Positions 51,341 through 59,863 of a DNA stretch of 64,000 nucleotides are shown one piece after another (positions within the stretch are counted from its first letter, which is position 1; each line of letters begins with the position of its first letter). The position numbers and the translations under genes were made by a program. The stretch is taken from assembly GCF_900044055.2 (NCBI RefSeq), contig NZ_FCOX02000019.1, positions 62,001 through 126,000 of the forward strand, given 5' to 3'. Origin of the DNA: Caballeronia calidae (GTDB lineage: Bacteria > Pseudomonadota > Gammaproteobacteria > Burkholderiales > Burkholderiaceae). The notes under the pieces are model-generated. The model made no database searches, had not been told where the DNA came from, and was given only the letters and a program-made list of their open reading frames with translations.

Positions 51341-52264
51341 ATGAACATGGACTCGGAGCTGAGCTTCTTCTGCCTGCTGGTGAAACAGGGCAGTCTCGCG
51401 TCGACGGCGCGGGAATTGAACCTGACGCCGCCGGCGGTTTCCCGGCGGCTTTCGGCGATGGAAGATCGTCTGGGCGTGCGCCTGCTCAACCGCACGACGC
51501 GGCGGATCAGCCTGACGAGCGAAGGCGAGGTCTACTTCGCGAACGCGCAGCGCATATTGAGCGACATCGACGACATGGAGCGGCTCGTTTCGAGCAGCCG
51601 GGCCGCGCCCAAAGGACTGTTGCGCGTGAATGCGCCGCTGGGATTCGGGCGCTCGTATATCGGTCCGGCGATCTCGGTGTTCAGCCAGGATTTTCCCGAT
51701 GTCGAAGTGCAGTTGCATCTGACCGACCGGCCCGTGAGCCTGCCCGACGAAAGCATCGACGTTTCCGTGCGTTTCGGCGAAATGCCGGATTCGCGTCTCA
51801 TCGCGAAGAAGATCGCGTCGAACCGGCGGCTGCTGGTTTCATCGCCCGGCTATTTGCGCGCATCCGGCGAACCGGTTCATCCGCACGATCTGACGCAGCA
51901 TCAGTGCATCGTGCTGCGGCAGAACGAAAGCGCGTACGGCAACTGGCGGCTGAGCCGGAGCGGGCGCACGGAGACCATCAAGGTGCACGGCAAGCTGAGC
52001 ACGAACGATGGCGAAGTGGCGCTCAACTGGGCGCTCGAAGGGCACGGCATCCTGATGCGCGCGGAATGGGATATCGCCAAGTATCTTCGCAGCGGACGGC
52101 TCGTGCAGGTGCTGACCGATTACGACACGCCGCCCGCGGATATCTACGCGGTCTATCCCGAGCGCCTGAATCTCTCCGCGAAAGTGGCGTGCTTCGTCGA
52201 GCATCTGCGCGGCTATCTCGGCCAGCACGCCGACGGTCCGTCGCCGGTCAGTTCCAACTGGTAG
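51341..52264 (+). CDS. LysR-family regulator (TtdR-like)
   Basis: The protein has 307 residues starting MNMDSELSFFCLLVKQGSLA. The HTH (TARELNLTPPAVSRRLSAME) and NRTTRRISLTSEGEVYF follow the DmlR/TtdR pattern, and it ends YAVYPERLNLSAKVACFVEH. It diverges from MFS-ttdA-ttdB, so it most likely activates tartrate genes. It is a close paralogue of the LysR proteins at 16492 and 52277. Confidence 0.9.
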   Translation: MNMDSELSFFCLLVKQGSLASTARELNLTPPAVSRRLSAMEDRLGVRLLNRTTRRISLTSEGEVYFANAQRILSDIDDMERLVSSSRAAPKGLLRVNAPLGFGRSYIGPAISVFSQDFPDVEVQLHLTDRPVSLPDESIDVSVRFGEMPDSRLIAKKIASNRRLLVSSPGYLRASGEPVHPHDLTQHQCIVLRQNESAYGNWRLSRSGRTETIKVHGKLSTNDGEVALNWALEGHGILMRAEWDIAKYLRSGRLVQVLTDYDTPPADIYAVYPERLNLSAKVACFVEHLRGYLGQHADGPSPVSSNW

Positions 52265-52276
52265 TCCGGATGGCGG

Positions 52277-53206
52277 TCACGACCCGCGCCGGGCCACTTC
52301 GCCCTTGAGCTCGTGCGCGATGAAATCGACGAACGCGCGAATGCGATTGGACATCTGATGCCGCTGCGAATAGACCGCGAAGATATCCGCGTTCGGCGTT
52401 TCGTGATCGGGCAGCACGCGAACGAGCGAGCCGTCCGCGAGATATTGCCCGAGGTCCCATTCGGCGCGCATCAGAATGCCGTGGCCTTCGAGCGCCCATT
52501 TGACCGCGATCTCGCCGTCGTTCGTCGTCAGCGTGCCGTTGATGCGCACGGCCTCGGTCTTGCGCGACGTGCCCCGGCCCGATGTCAGCCGCCACACGCC
52601 ATACGCTTCGTCGCCCTGGCGAATGCCGATGCAGTTGTGGCGCGTCAGATCGTGCGCGGTGAGCGGCATGCCGCGCGCCGCGATATACGAAGGCGCGGCG
52701 CACAGGAGGCGCCGGTTCGCCGCGAGCCGCCGCGCGACCACGCGCGTATCCGGCGGCTCGCCGAAACGGATGCAGACATCGAAGGCATCGTCGGTCAAAG
52801 GCGGCGGCGTCACCGATAACTGAAGCTGCACCGATACCTGCGGATGCTGCGCGACGAACCGCGATATCACCGGCGCGACGTGGCTGCGCCCGAAGCCGAG
52901 CGTCGCGTTCACGCGCAGCAAACCCTTCGGGCTTTGCTTCGCGGAGCCGAGCAGTTCCGATAGTTCATCGATCTCGTCGAGAATCCGGCGCGCGCGTTCG
53001 AGATAGAGCTCGCCTTCCGGCGTGAGCATCATCCGGCGCGTGGTCCGGTTGACGAGCGCGACGCCCGCACGCGTCTCCATCTGCGACAGGCGCTTGCTCA
53101 CGGCCGCCGCCGTCAGCCCCAGTTCGCGCGCCGCCGCGCTCAGGCTGCCCGCAGCGGAAAGCGTCGAAAAGAAGCTCAGATCGGCAGGCTGAACGGTATC
53201 GGACAT
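52277..53206 (-). CDS. LysR-family regulator (TtuA/DmlR-like)
   Basis: The protein has 309 residues. HTH: AARELGLTAAAVSKRLSQME, then RAGVALVNRTTRRMMLTPEG. The C-terminal domain ends IFAVYSQRHQMSNRIRAFVD. It diverges from ttuC-pyruvate kinase, so it is probably the regulator of those genes. Its stop lies 13 bases from the convergent LysR stop at 52264, so two regulators sit back-to-back between the two tartrate routes. Confidence 0.9.
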   Translation of the reverse strand: MSDTVQPADLSFFSTLSAAGSLSAAARELGLTAAAVSKRLSQMETRAGVALVNRTTRRMMLTPEGELYLERARRILDEIDELSELLGSAKQSPKGLLRVNATLGFGRSHVAPVISRFVAQHPQVSVQLQLSVTPPPLTDDAFDVCIRFGEPPDTRVVARRLAANRRLLCAAPSYIAARGMPLTAHDLTRHNCIGIRQGDEAYGVWRLTSGRGTSRKTEAVRINGTLTTNDGEIAVKWALEGHGILMRAEWDLGQYLADGSLVRVLPDHETPNADIFAVYSQRHQMSNRIRAFVDFIAHELKGEVARRGS

Positions 53207-53212
53207 CGCGCT

Positions 53213-53224
53213 GATTCGTGAATC
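53213..53224. promoter_or_regulatory. GATTCGTGAATC palindrome before lysR 52277
   Basis: A perfect 5-bp inverted repeat (GATTC-GT-GAATC) lies 7 bases upstream of the LysR start, in the divergent promoter region shared with ttuC. It is a plausible operator for autoregulation. Confidence 0.4.
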
Positions 53225-53238
53225 AAAGTTAACGATAC

Positions 53239-53249
53239 TTTAAGTTTAG
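53239..53249. promoter_or_regulatory. CTAAACTTAAA element (copy 2) before lysR 52277
   Basis: The reverse complement of CTAAACTTAAA occurs here, identical over 11 bases to 51307-51317. Both copies lie in promoter regions of paralogous LysR regulators next to tartrate genes. Confidence 0.4.
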
Positions 53250-53323
53250 CAGCGGTTTTGGAGCTGGAATGTGGGTAGAGTTCGTTCACACAGACATCAC
53301 GGACATTCCACGGAGACAGAGAC

Positions 53324-54409
53324 ATGACGACCTATCGCATCGCGACCATTCCCGGTGACGGCATCGGCAAGGAAGTCGTTCCCGCCGGTCAGCAAGTGCT
53401 CGAAGCGCTCGCGAAGTCGAGCCGGTCGTTCGCATTCGAGTTCGAGAACTTCGACTGGGGCGCGGACTACTACCGCCAGCACGGCGTGATGATGCCCGAG
53501 GACGGTCTCGATGCGATCCGCGACAAGGACGCGATCCTGTTCGGCTCGGCGGGCGATCCCGACGTGCCCGATCACATCACGCTGTGGGGCCTGCGCCTGA
53601 AGATTTGCCAGGGCTTCGATCAGTATGCGAACGTGCGCCCGACGCGCATCCTGCCGGGCATCGACGCGCCGCTCAAGCGCTGCAAGCCCGAAGACCTGAA
53701 CTGGGTGATCGTGCGCGAGAACTCGGAAGGCGAATATTCGGGCGTGGGCGGCCGTGTGCATCAGGGTCATCCGATCGAAGCCGCGACCGATGTATCGATC
53801 CTGACGCGCGCCGGCGTCGAGCGCATTCTGCGTTTTGCGTTCCGCCTCGCGCAATCGCGTCCGCGCAAGCTGCTGACGGTCATCACGAAGAGCAACGCGC
53901 AACGTCACGCAATGGTGATGTGGGACGAGATCGCAGCCGAAATCGCGAAGGAATTCCCGGACGTCAAATGGGACAAGGAACTGGTGGATGCATCGACCGC
54001 GCGCATGGTCAATCGCCCCGAGTCGCTCGATACGATCGTCGCGACGAACCTCCACGCCGACATTCTCAGCGATCTCGCCGCCGCGCTCGCAGGCAGTCTC
54101 GGCATCGCGCCGACGGGCAACATCGATCCGGAGCGCCGCTATCCGTCGATGTTCGAGCCGATCCACGGCTCTGCGTTCGACATCATGGGCAAGGGACTGG
54201 CGAATCCGGTCGGCACGTTCTGGTCGGTCGTGATGCTGCTCGAGCATCTCGGCGAGTACGACGCCGCGAAGCGTGTCATGCAGGCGATCGAAGCCGTGAC
54301 GTCCGACAAGTCGCTCCATACGCGCGACCTCGGCGGCACCGCGACCACGGCGCAAGTCACCGATGCCGTGTGCGCGCTGATCGACACCCAAGCGGCCAAC
54401 GCCGCCTGA
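53324..54409 (+). CDS. ttuC: Tartrate dehydrogenase/decarboxylase, TtuC-like
   Basis: The protein has 361 residues of the isocitrate/isopropylmalate dehydrogenase family: ATIPGDGIGKEVVPAGQQVL, then FDQYANVRPTRILPGIDAPL for substrate binding and LHADILSDLAAALAGSLGIA near the metal site. TtuC/DmlA enzymes use NAD+ to oxidise tartrate or D-malate, with tartrate decarboxylated to glycerate or oxidised to oxaloglycolate. Pyruvate kinase follows after 15 bases. The LysR upstream diverges. Confidence 0.92.
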   Translation: MTTYRIATIPGDGIGKEVVPAGQQVLEALAKSSRSFAFEFENFDWGADYYRQHGVMMPEDGLDAIRDKDAILFGSAGDPDVPDHITLWGLRLKICQGFDQYANVRPTRILPGIDAPLKRCKPEDLNWVIVRENSEGEYSGVGGRVHQGHPIEAATDVSILTRAGVERILRFAFRLAQSRPRKLLTVITKSNAQRHAMVMWDEIAAEIAKEFPDVKWDKELVDASTARMVNRPESLDTIVATNLHADILSDLAAALAGSLGIAPTGNIDPERRYPSMFEPIHGSAFDIMGKGLANPVGTFWSVVMLLEHLGEYDAAKRVMQAIEAVTSDKSLHTRDLGGTATTAQVTDAVCALIDTQAANAA

Positions 54410-54424
54410 CCGGAGCCGACCGAC

Positions 54425-55843
54425 ATGCGCCGCACGAGAAATGCCCGGATCGTCGCTACGCTGGGTCCCGCGAGCACGAGCCATGAAACGATCGAAGCGC
54501 TGCACAGGGCGGGCGCCGATGTCTTCCGCCTGAACTTCAGCCACGGCACGCACGACGATCATCAGCGCCGCCTCGAAATCATCCGTGCCGTCGAGAAGGA
54601 CGCGGGCCGGCCTATCGGCGTGCTGCTCGATCTGCAAGGACCGAAGCTGCGCATCGGCACCTTCGCGAACGGCCCGATCACGCTGGAGAAAGGCGCGCGC
54701 TTCCGGCTCGATCTCGACGCCACCAAGCCCGGCGATGCCACGCGCGTCGCGCTGCCGCATCCGGAAATCTTCGCGGCGCTGAAGGAAGCGACGAACCTGC
54801 TGCTCGACGATGGCCGCGTGCAGCTCCGCGTCGATCGATGCGGGCCTGACTTCGCCGAAACGACCGTGATCGTCGGCGGTCCGCTCTCCGAGCGCAAGGG
54901 CGTCAACGTGCCCGATGTCGTGCTGCCGCTCTCGGCGATGACCGAGAAAGACCGGCGCGATCTCGAGTTCGGCCTCACGCTCGGCATCGACTGGCTCGCG
55001 TTGTCATTCGTGCAGCGTGTCGAGGACATTCGCGAGGTGCGAAAGATCGTCGGGGATCGCGTGGGCATCGTCGCGAAGCTGGAGAAGCCTGCGGCCATCG
55101 GCAGTCTCGATGCGATCGTCGATGAAGCCGATGCCGTGATGGTCGCGCGCGGCGATCTCGGCGTCGAGATGCCGGCGGAGCAGGTGCCCGCGATCCAGAA
55201 GCGCATCGTGCGCGCGTGCCGCAAGGCGGGCAAGCCGGTGATCGTCGCCACGCAGATGCTGGAATCGATGGTCACGGCGCCGGTGCCCACGCGCGCCGAA
55301 GCATCGGATGTCGCCACCGCGATCTACGACGGCGCGGACGCGGTGATGCTGTCCGCCGAATCGGCGAGCGGCAAGTATCCCGTCGAAGCGGTGCGGATGA
55401 TGGACCTCATCATCGCGCAGACCGAACGCGATCCGTACTATCGCGAAGTGATCGCCGCCTCGCACGCGGCGCCGCGCGCGAATACATCGGATGCGATCGG
55501 CTACGCGATGCGCCACGTCACCGGCCTGCTCGATGCCGCGGCCACCGTCGCCTACACGAGCTCCGGTTACTCGGCCTTGCGGATGGCGCGCGAGCGGCCG
55601 TGCGCGCCGATCGTCGGCATGACGCCGCAGATCGGCATCGCGCGCCGCCTCGCGCTCGTCTGGGGCGTGCATCCGGTCGTGTGCAAGGAAGTGGTCGACA
55701 TGCTCGAAGTGAGCGAGCTCGCCTGCGAAACCGTGCGCGCGGAAGGCTTCGGCACGACGGGCGATACCGTCGTCATTTCGGCGGGCATGCCGTTCGGCAC
55801 GCCGGGCACGACGAATCTGCTGCGCATCGCGCAGATCGCGTAA
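54425..55843 (+). CDS. Pyruvate kinase
   Basis: The protein has 472 residues, full length for type II pyruvate kinase. Motifs: TRNARIVATLGPAS at the start, VFRLNFSHGTHDDH, MVARGDLGVEMPAEQVPAIQ with the catalytic lysine region upstream (IVAKLEKPAA), and CRKAGKPVIVATQMLESMVT. It follows ttuC by 15 bases, matching the tartrate operons in which a pyruvate kinase gene (ttuE) ends the pathway by turning PEP from glycerate into pyruvate. Confidence 0.95.
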   Translation: MRRTRNARIVATLGPASTSHETIEALHRAGADVFRLNFSHGTHDDHQRRLEIIRAVEKDAGRPIGVLLDLQGPKLRIGTFANGPITLEKGARFRLDLDATKPGDATRVALPHPEIFAALKEATNLLLDDGRVQLRVDRCGPDFAETTVIVGGPLSERKGVNVPDVVLPLSAMTEKDRRDLEFGLTLGIDWLALSFVQRVEDIREVRKIVGDRVGIVAKLEKPAAIGSLDAIVDEADAVMVARGDLGVEMPAEQVPAIQKRIVRACRKAGKPVIVATQMLESMVTAPVPTRAEASDVATAIYDGADAVMLSAESASGKYPVEAVRMMDLIIAQTERDPYYREVIAASHAAPRANTSDAIGYAMRHVTGLLDAAATVAYTSSGYSALRMARERPCAPIVGMTPQIGIARRLALVWGVHPVVCKEVVDMLEVSELACETVRAEGFGTTGDTVVISAGMPFGTPGTTNLLRIAQIA

Positions 55844-55915
55844 GGCATGGGCGAGCGTAGAATTTCCGGCTCGTAGCGGCGAGCTCATTCGTCGCGTATC
55901 GGAGACGGATGGCTC

Positions 55916-56830
55916 ATGGAAATCAAGTGGATCGAGGACTTCATCGCGCTCGCCCGATATCAAAGCTTCTCGCGCGCGGCGGAATTTCGTAACGTCACGC
56001 AGTCCGGCTTCAGCAGACGCATCCAGTCGCTCGAGCAATGGGTCGGCGCCGATCTCGTCGACCGCAGCGGTTTCCCGCCGACGCTCACGCCAGCCGGACA
56101 GTTGTTTCGCGACGCCGCCGAAGACATCCTCGACAAGCTGTTCGACACGCGCGCCATCATCCGCACGGAGCAGCGCATCTCGGGCAAGAGCCTGCAGATC
56201 GCGGCGGGCCACACCATCGCGCTCAACTTCCTGCCCGCGTGGCTGCGCACGCTCGCGAAACATATCGGCGAGGTGCGCGCGCGGGTCATTCCGGCGAACG
56301 TCCACGATTCGATCCTCATGCTCGTCAACGGCAACTGCGAGCTGATGTTCGGCTACCACCACCCGCAGTTGCCGCTGCATCTCGATCCTTCGAAGTACGA
56401 GTACGTGACCGTCGGCGTCGATACGTTCATGCCGGTGTGCAAGCCCAATCAGCGGCTCGCGCCGATGTACCGCCTGCCCGGCGTGCATGATCGTCCGATG
56501 CCGTTCATCGCTTATACGGAGACGAGCTACTTCGGGCGCTGCTTCGCGCTTCTGATGGAGCACACGAAGGCATCGCCCGCATTGCGGCTGCACTACGAGT
56601 CCGACATGGCCGAGGTCGTGAAGAAACTCGTGCTGGAAGGCGAGGGCGTGGCGTGGCTGCCGAAGAGCTCGATCGCCGCCGAGCTCGATGCGGGCGATCT
56701 CGTGGCCGCCGGACGCGCCGAGTGGCAACTGGCGCTCGAACTGCGCGTGTACCGCGACATCACGAATCGCAGCGAATTGCTCGACACGCTATGGGACCAT
56801 CTCCGGACTACCGCCGGGCCGGCCGATTAG
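55916..56830 (+). CDS. LysR-family regulator (HypT-like)
   Basis: The protein has 304 residues. HTH: IKWIEDFIALARYQSFSRAA, then EFRNVTQSGFSRRIQSLEQW. The overall pattern is of the HypT/YjiE type, whose E. coli member responds to hypochlorite through oxidised methionines. Here it precedes the symporter-racemase-aspartase genes on the same strand by 187 bases, so it may instead regulate amino-acid or dicarboxylate use. The signal is unknown. Confidence 0.85.
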   Translation: MEIKWIEDFIALARYQSFSRAAEFRNVTQSGFSRRIQSLEQWVGADLVDRSGFPPTLTPAGQLFRDAAEDILDKLFDTRAIIRTEQRISGKSLQIAAGHTIALNFLPAWLRTLAKHIGEVRARVIPANVHDSILMLVNGNCELMFGYHHPQLPLHLDPSKYEYVTVGVDTFMPVCKPNQRLAPMYRLPGVHDRPMPFIAYTETSYFGRCFALLMEHTKASPALRLHYESDMAEVVKKLVLEGEGVAWLPKSSIAAELDAGDLVAAGRAEWQLALELRVYRDITNRSELLDTLWDHLRTTAGPAD

Positions 56831-57017
56831 CGATTTTCCCGCGCTATGCGAAATTTGCATAGCCATATGCAGCACTAGCATTCACGTTTTTTCTGCCTTC
56901 CCTAAGATTCCGTCCTGACACATAAAAAGCAGCGCGTCGAACGTCGATGCGTGAGCCATTCCCGAGCGCGCAGCGGTCACGATCGACCGTTCGTGCGCCA
57001 TCCCAGGACGGAGACAC

Positions 57018-58313
57018 ATGAAGAATCGACTCACCCTCTATATCCTCGCCGGCATGGTGCTCGGCGTGGCTGTCGGTTATGTATGCCATCGCACGGCGGC
57101 GGATGCCGAGCACGCCAAGGTCATCGCCGGGTACTTTTCCATCGTTACGGATATCTTCCTGCGGCTCGTGAAGATGATCATCGCGCCGCTCGTCTTCGCG
57201 ACGCTCGTCTCGGGCCTCGCGGGCATGGAAGGCACGAGCGACGTGCGCAGAATCGGCCTGCGCTCGATCGCGTGGTTCGTGAGCGCGTCGCTGTTTTCGC
57301 TCGCGCTCGGGCTCGTGCTCGCGAATCTGCTGCAACCCGGCGCGGGCCTGCACATGACCCAGACGAGCGCCGATGTCGCCACGGGCCTCAATACCTCCGG
57401 CCTCAACTTCAAGGACTTCGTGACGCACGCGTTTCCCACCAGCATCCTCGATGCGATGGCGCGCAACGACATCCTCCAGATCCTCGTCTTTTCCGTGCTG
57501 TTCGGCATCGTGCTCAGCGTGATCAAGTCGGACCCGCGGGTCGCGCCGCTGATCGCGGGCGTCGAAGGGCTCGTGCCCGCGATGCTGAAGCTGACCGACT
57601 ATGTGATGCGCCTCGCGCCCATCGGTGTGTTCGGCGCGCTGGCATCGGCGATCACGGTGCACGGGCTCGATGTGCTCACTACGTACGGCAAGCTCGTCGC
57701 GAGCTTCTATGTGGGGCTCGCGCTCCTCTGGGGCGCGCTCATCCTCGCGGGCTACGCGTTCCTCGGCAAGCCGGTGTGGACCTTGCTCAAGGCGATCCGC
57801 GAACCGGCGATGCTCGCCTTCTCCACTGCGAGCAGCGAAGCGGCGTATCCGCGTCTGACCGAGAAGCTGGAGGAATTCGGCGTCGACAAGAAGGTGGTCG
57901 GTTTCACCTTGCCGCTCGGCTACGCGTTCAATCTCGACGGCTCGATGATGTATCAGGCGTTCGCGGCGATCTTCATTGCGCAGGCCTTCGGCATCGACAT
58001 GCCGATCGGCACGCAGATCGTGATGCTGCTCGTGCTCATGGTGAGCAGCAAGGGCATGGCGGGTGTCGCGCGCGGATCGGTGGTGGTGGTCGCGGCGGTC
58101 GCGCCGATGTTCCATCTGCCGCCATCGGGCGTTGTGCTGGTGCTCGCCATCGACCAGATTCTCGACATGGGACGCACGGCGACCAACGTGATCGGCAACA
58201 GCATCGCGACGGCGGCCATCGCGAAGTGGGAAGGCAAGCGTGCTGCACGGCAGGAGCGCCGCGCGGCGATGGCCTCGCCTTCGTTCGGCCAACTCGAAGG
58301 CGAGACGAAATGA
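57018..58313 (+). CDS. Dicarboxylate/amino-acid:cation symporter (DAACS)
   Basis: The protein has 431 residues of the GltP/DctA family: FLRLVKMIIAPLVFATLVSG, the AFSTASSEAAYPRLTEKLEE reentrant-loop region, GYAFNLDGSMMYQAFAAIFI, and the substrate-binding-like DQILDMGRTATNVIGNS near the end. It imports aspartate, glutamate or C4-dicarboxylates with cations. Its stop overlaps the racemase ATG by 4 bases, so the two are translationally coupled. Confidence 0.92.
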   Translation: MKNRLTLYILAGMVLGVAVGYVCHRTAADAEHAKVIAGYFSIVTDIFLRLVKMIIAPLVFATLVSGLAGMEGTSDVRRIGLRSIAWFVSASLFSLALGLVLANLLQPGAGLHMTQTSADVATGLNTSGLNFKDFVTHAFPTSILDAMARNDILQILVFSVLFGIVLSVIKSDPRVAPLIAGVEGLVPAMLKLTDYVMRLAPIGVFGALASAITVHGLDVLTTYGKLVASFYVGLALLWGALILAGYAFLGKPVWTLLKAIREPAMLAFSTASSEAAYPRLTEKLEEFGVDKKVVGFTLPLGYAFNLDGSMMYQAFAAIFIAQAFGIDMPIGTQIVMLLVLMVSSKGMAGVARGSVVVVAAVAPMFHLPPSGVVLVLAIDQILDMGRTATNVIGNSIATAAIAKWEGKRAARQERRAAMASPSFGQLEGETK

Positions 58314-59767
58314 GCAGCAAGGACGCGGCGCTCGCGCGCAAGTTCGGTGTCGTGGGCGGACTCGGTCCGCTCGCGAGCGCGGACGTTTTCTTCAAGCTGA
58401 TCAAGTCGACGCCCGCCACGCGTGACGCCGAGCACTTCGATGCGATCTTCGAGCAGCAGCCCTTTCGCAGCGCCGATGCCGACAGCGACACGCTCACCCA
58501 GCGCAAGCTGTATATCTTCGATCTGATCAGCAGCTTCGAAAAGCGCGGCGTCACGACGGTCGTGCTGCCGTGCTTTCTCAGCCATACGTTCATCGACGAG
58601 CTGAAGGCCAATTCGCCGCTGCAGATCGTCGACATGATCGAAGCGGTCCGCAGCCATGTGCGCAGAAAGTTTCCGTCCGTGCGCCGCGTGGGCGTGCTCG
58701 CGTCGGCCCATACGCGGCGCAAGGCATTGTTCGAGAAGTATTTCGCGGCACCCGAGTTCGAGGTGATCCACCCGCGCGCGTGTGATGGCGTCGATCTCGT
58801 CACCGAAGCCGTTTATGGCGCCGATGGCGTGAAGAGCGGCAATCTGCGTGGCCGTCCTGTGGAACTGTTGCGCGCGGCCTGCGAGGATCTCATCGCGCAG
58901 GGTGCGAATATCATCGTGCCGGGGCTTACGGAGATCGCGCTCATAGCCGACGAACTCGGCGCATTGCGCGTGCCGCTCGTCGATTCGAATCTCGCGTATG
59001 CGCAGTACGTCGTGTCCGGTCAATACCAATTGCCCGAGACGATCTTCAAGGTCGGCGTGGTGGGCGGCGTCGGGCCGGCGGCGACGGTCGATTTCATTCA
59101 CAAGATCGTGCGCGCCACGCCCGCAACGCGCGATCAGGACCATATCAAGCTGCTCGTCGAGCAGAATCCGCAGATTCCGGATCGCACGGAAAACCTCATC
59201 GGCAACGGGCCTGATCCGACGATCTCGCTCTATGCGACCTGCAAGAAGCTCGAAGCGGGCGGGGCGGATCTCATCGCGATTCCATGCAATACGGCGCATG
59301 CGTTCGTCGAGCGCATTCAGCCGCATCTCGGCGTGCCTATCGTGAACATGCTGACGGTGACGGTGCGCTATCTGCGCGAGTCGTTTCCCGCGCTGCGCTC
59401 GGTGGGCGTGCTCGCGACGTCAGGCACGATCGCGAGCGGCGTGTACGAGAAAGCGCTCGCATCGCAAGGCTTGCGGCAGGTCGTTCCCGGCCCCGCATTG
59501 CAGGCGCGCGTGATGGAAGCCATCTACGGCATGCAGGGCGTGAAAGCCGGATTCACGACCGGACAGTGCCAGGACGATATCGCCGCCGCAATCGACGGGC
59601 TCATCGCCGAGGGCGTCGAGGTCATCATTCTCGGCTGCACGGAACTGCCGCTTCTGTTGCGGGACGCGCATGTCGTCGGCGCGAACGGCACGCGCGTGAG
59701 CGTCGTCGATCCGACCGATGTGCTCGCGAAGCGATGCGTCGCGTATGCGGCCGCGCCGCCGCACTGA
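58310..59767 (+). CDS. Tandem two-domain aspartate/glutamate racemase homologue
   Basis: The protein has 485 residues, twice the usual racemase length, with two head-to-tail Asp/Glu racemase domains. Domain 1 (residues 10-235) opens FGVVGGLGPLASADVFFKLI and has the first catalytic Cys C88 (VLPCFLSHTF). In place of the second Cys (GCTEL) it has PGLTE, with L206 at that position. Domain 2 (245-485) has both cysteines: C326 (IPCNTAHAF) and C443 (ILGCTELPL). So one domain should be catalytic and the other structural or altered. Coupling to a symporter and the following aspartase points to interconversion of D- and L-aspartate. Confidence 0.88.
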   Translation: MSSKDAALARKFGVVGGLGPLASADVFFKLIKSTPATRDAEHFDAIFEQQPFRSADADSDTLTQRKLYIFDLISSFEKRGVTTVVLPCFLSHTFIDELKANSPLQIVDMIEAVRSHVRRKFPSVRRVGVLASAHTRRKALFEKYFAAPEFEVIHPRACDGVDLVTEAVYGADGVKSGNLRGRPVELLRAACEDLIAQGANIIVPGLTEIALIADELGALRVPLVDSNLAYAQYVVSGQYQLPETIFKVGVVGGVGPAATVDFIHKIVRATPATRDQDHIKLLVEQNPQIPDRTENLIGNGPDPTISLYATCKKLEAGGADLIAIPCNTAHAFVERIQPHLGVPIVNMLTVTVRYLRESFPALRSVGVLATSGTIASGVYEKALASQGLRQVVPGPALQARVMEAIYGMQGVKAGFTTGQCQDDIAAAIDGLIAEGVEVIILGCTELPLLLRDAHVVGANGTRVSVVDPTDVLAKRCVAYAAAPPH

Positions 59768-59863
59768 TCTCACCGCATCAACCAAGCCAACGCGACGAAA
59801 CCCGCACACGACGTGTGCCGGATGACTTCGTTCGCCCATCGATTTCAGCACTGAGAGGAAGAC

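Noticed and set aside
53297..54760. 487-codon minus-strand frame opposite ttuC and pyruvate kinase
   Set aside because: Shadow frame: low-complexity Arg/His/Asp translation with no family motifs, while the plus strand encodes full-length conserved enzymes.
59804..59818. GCACAC-GAC-GTGTGC hairpin before aspA
   Set aside because: Only 6 bp with a 3-base loop and no T-run, too weak to call a terminator.
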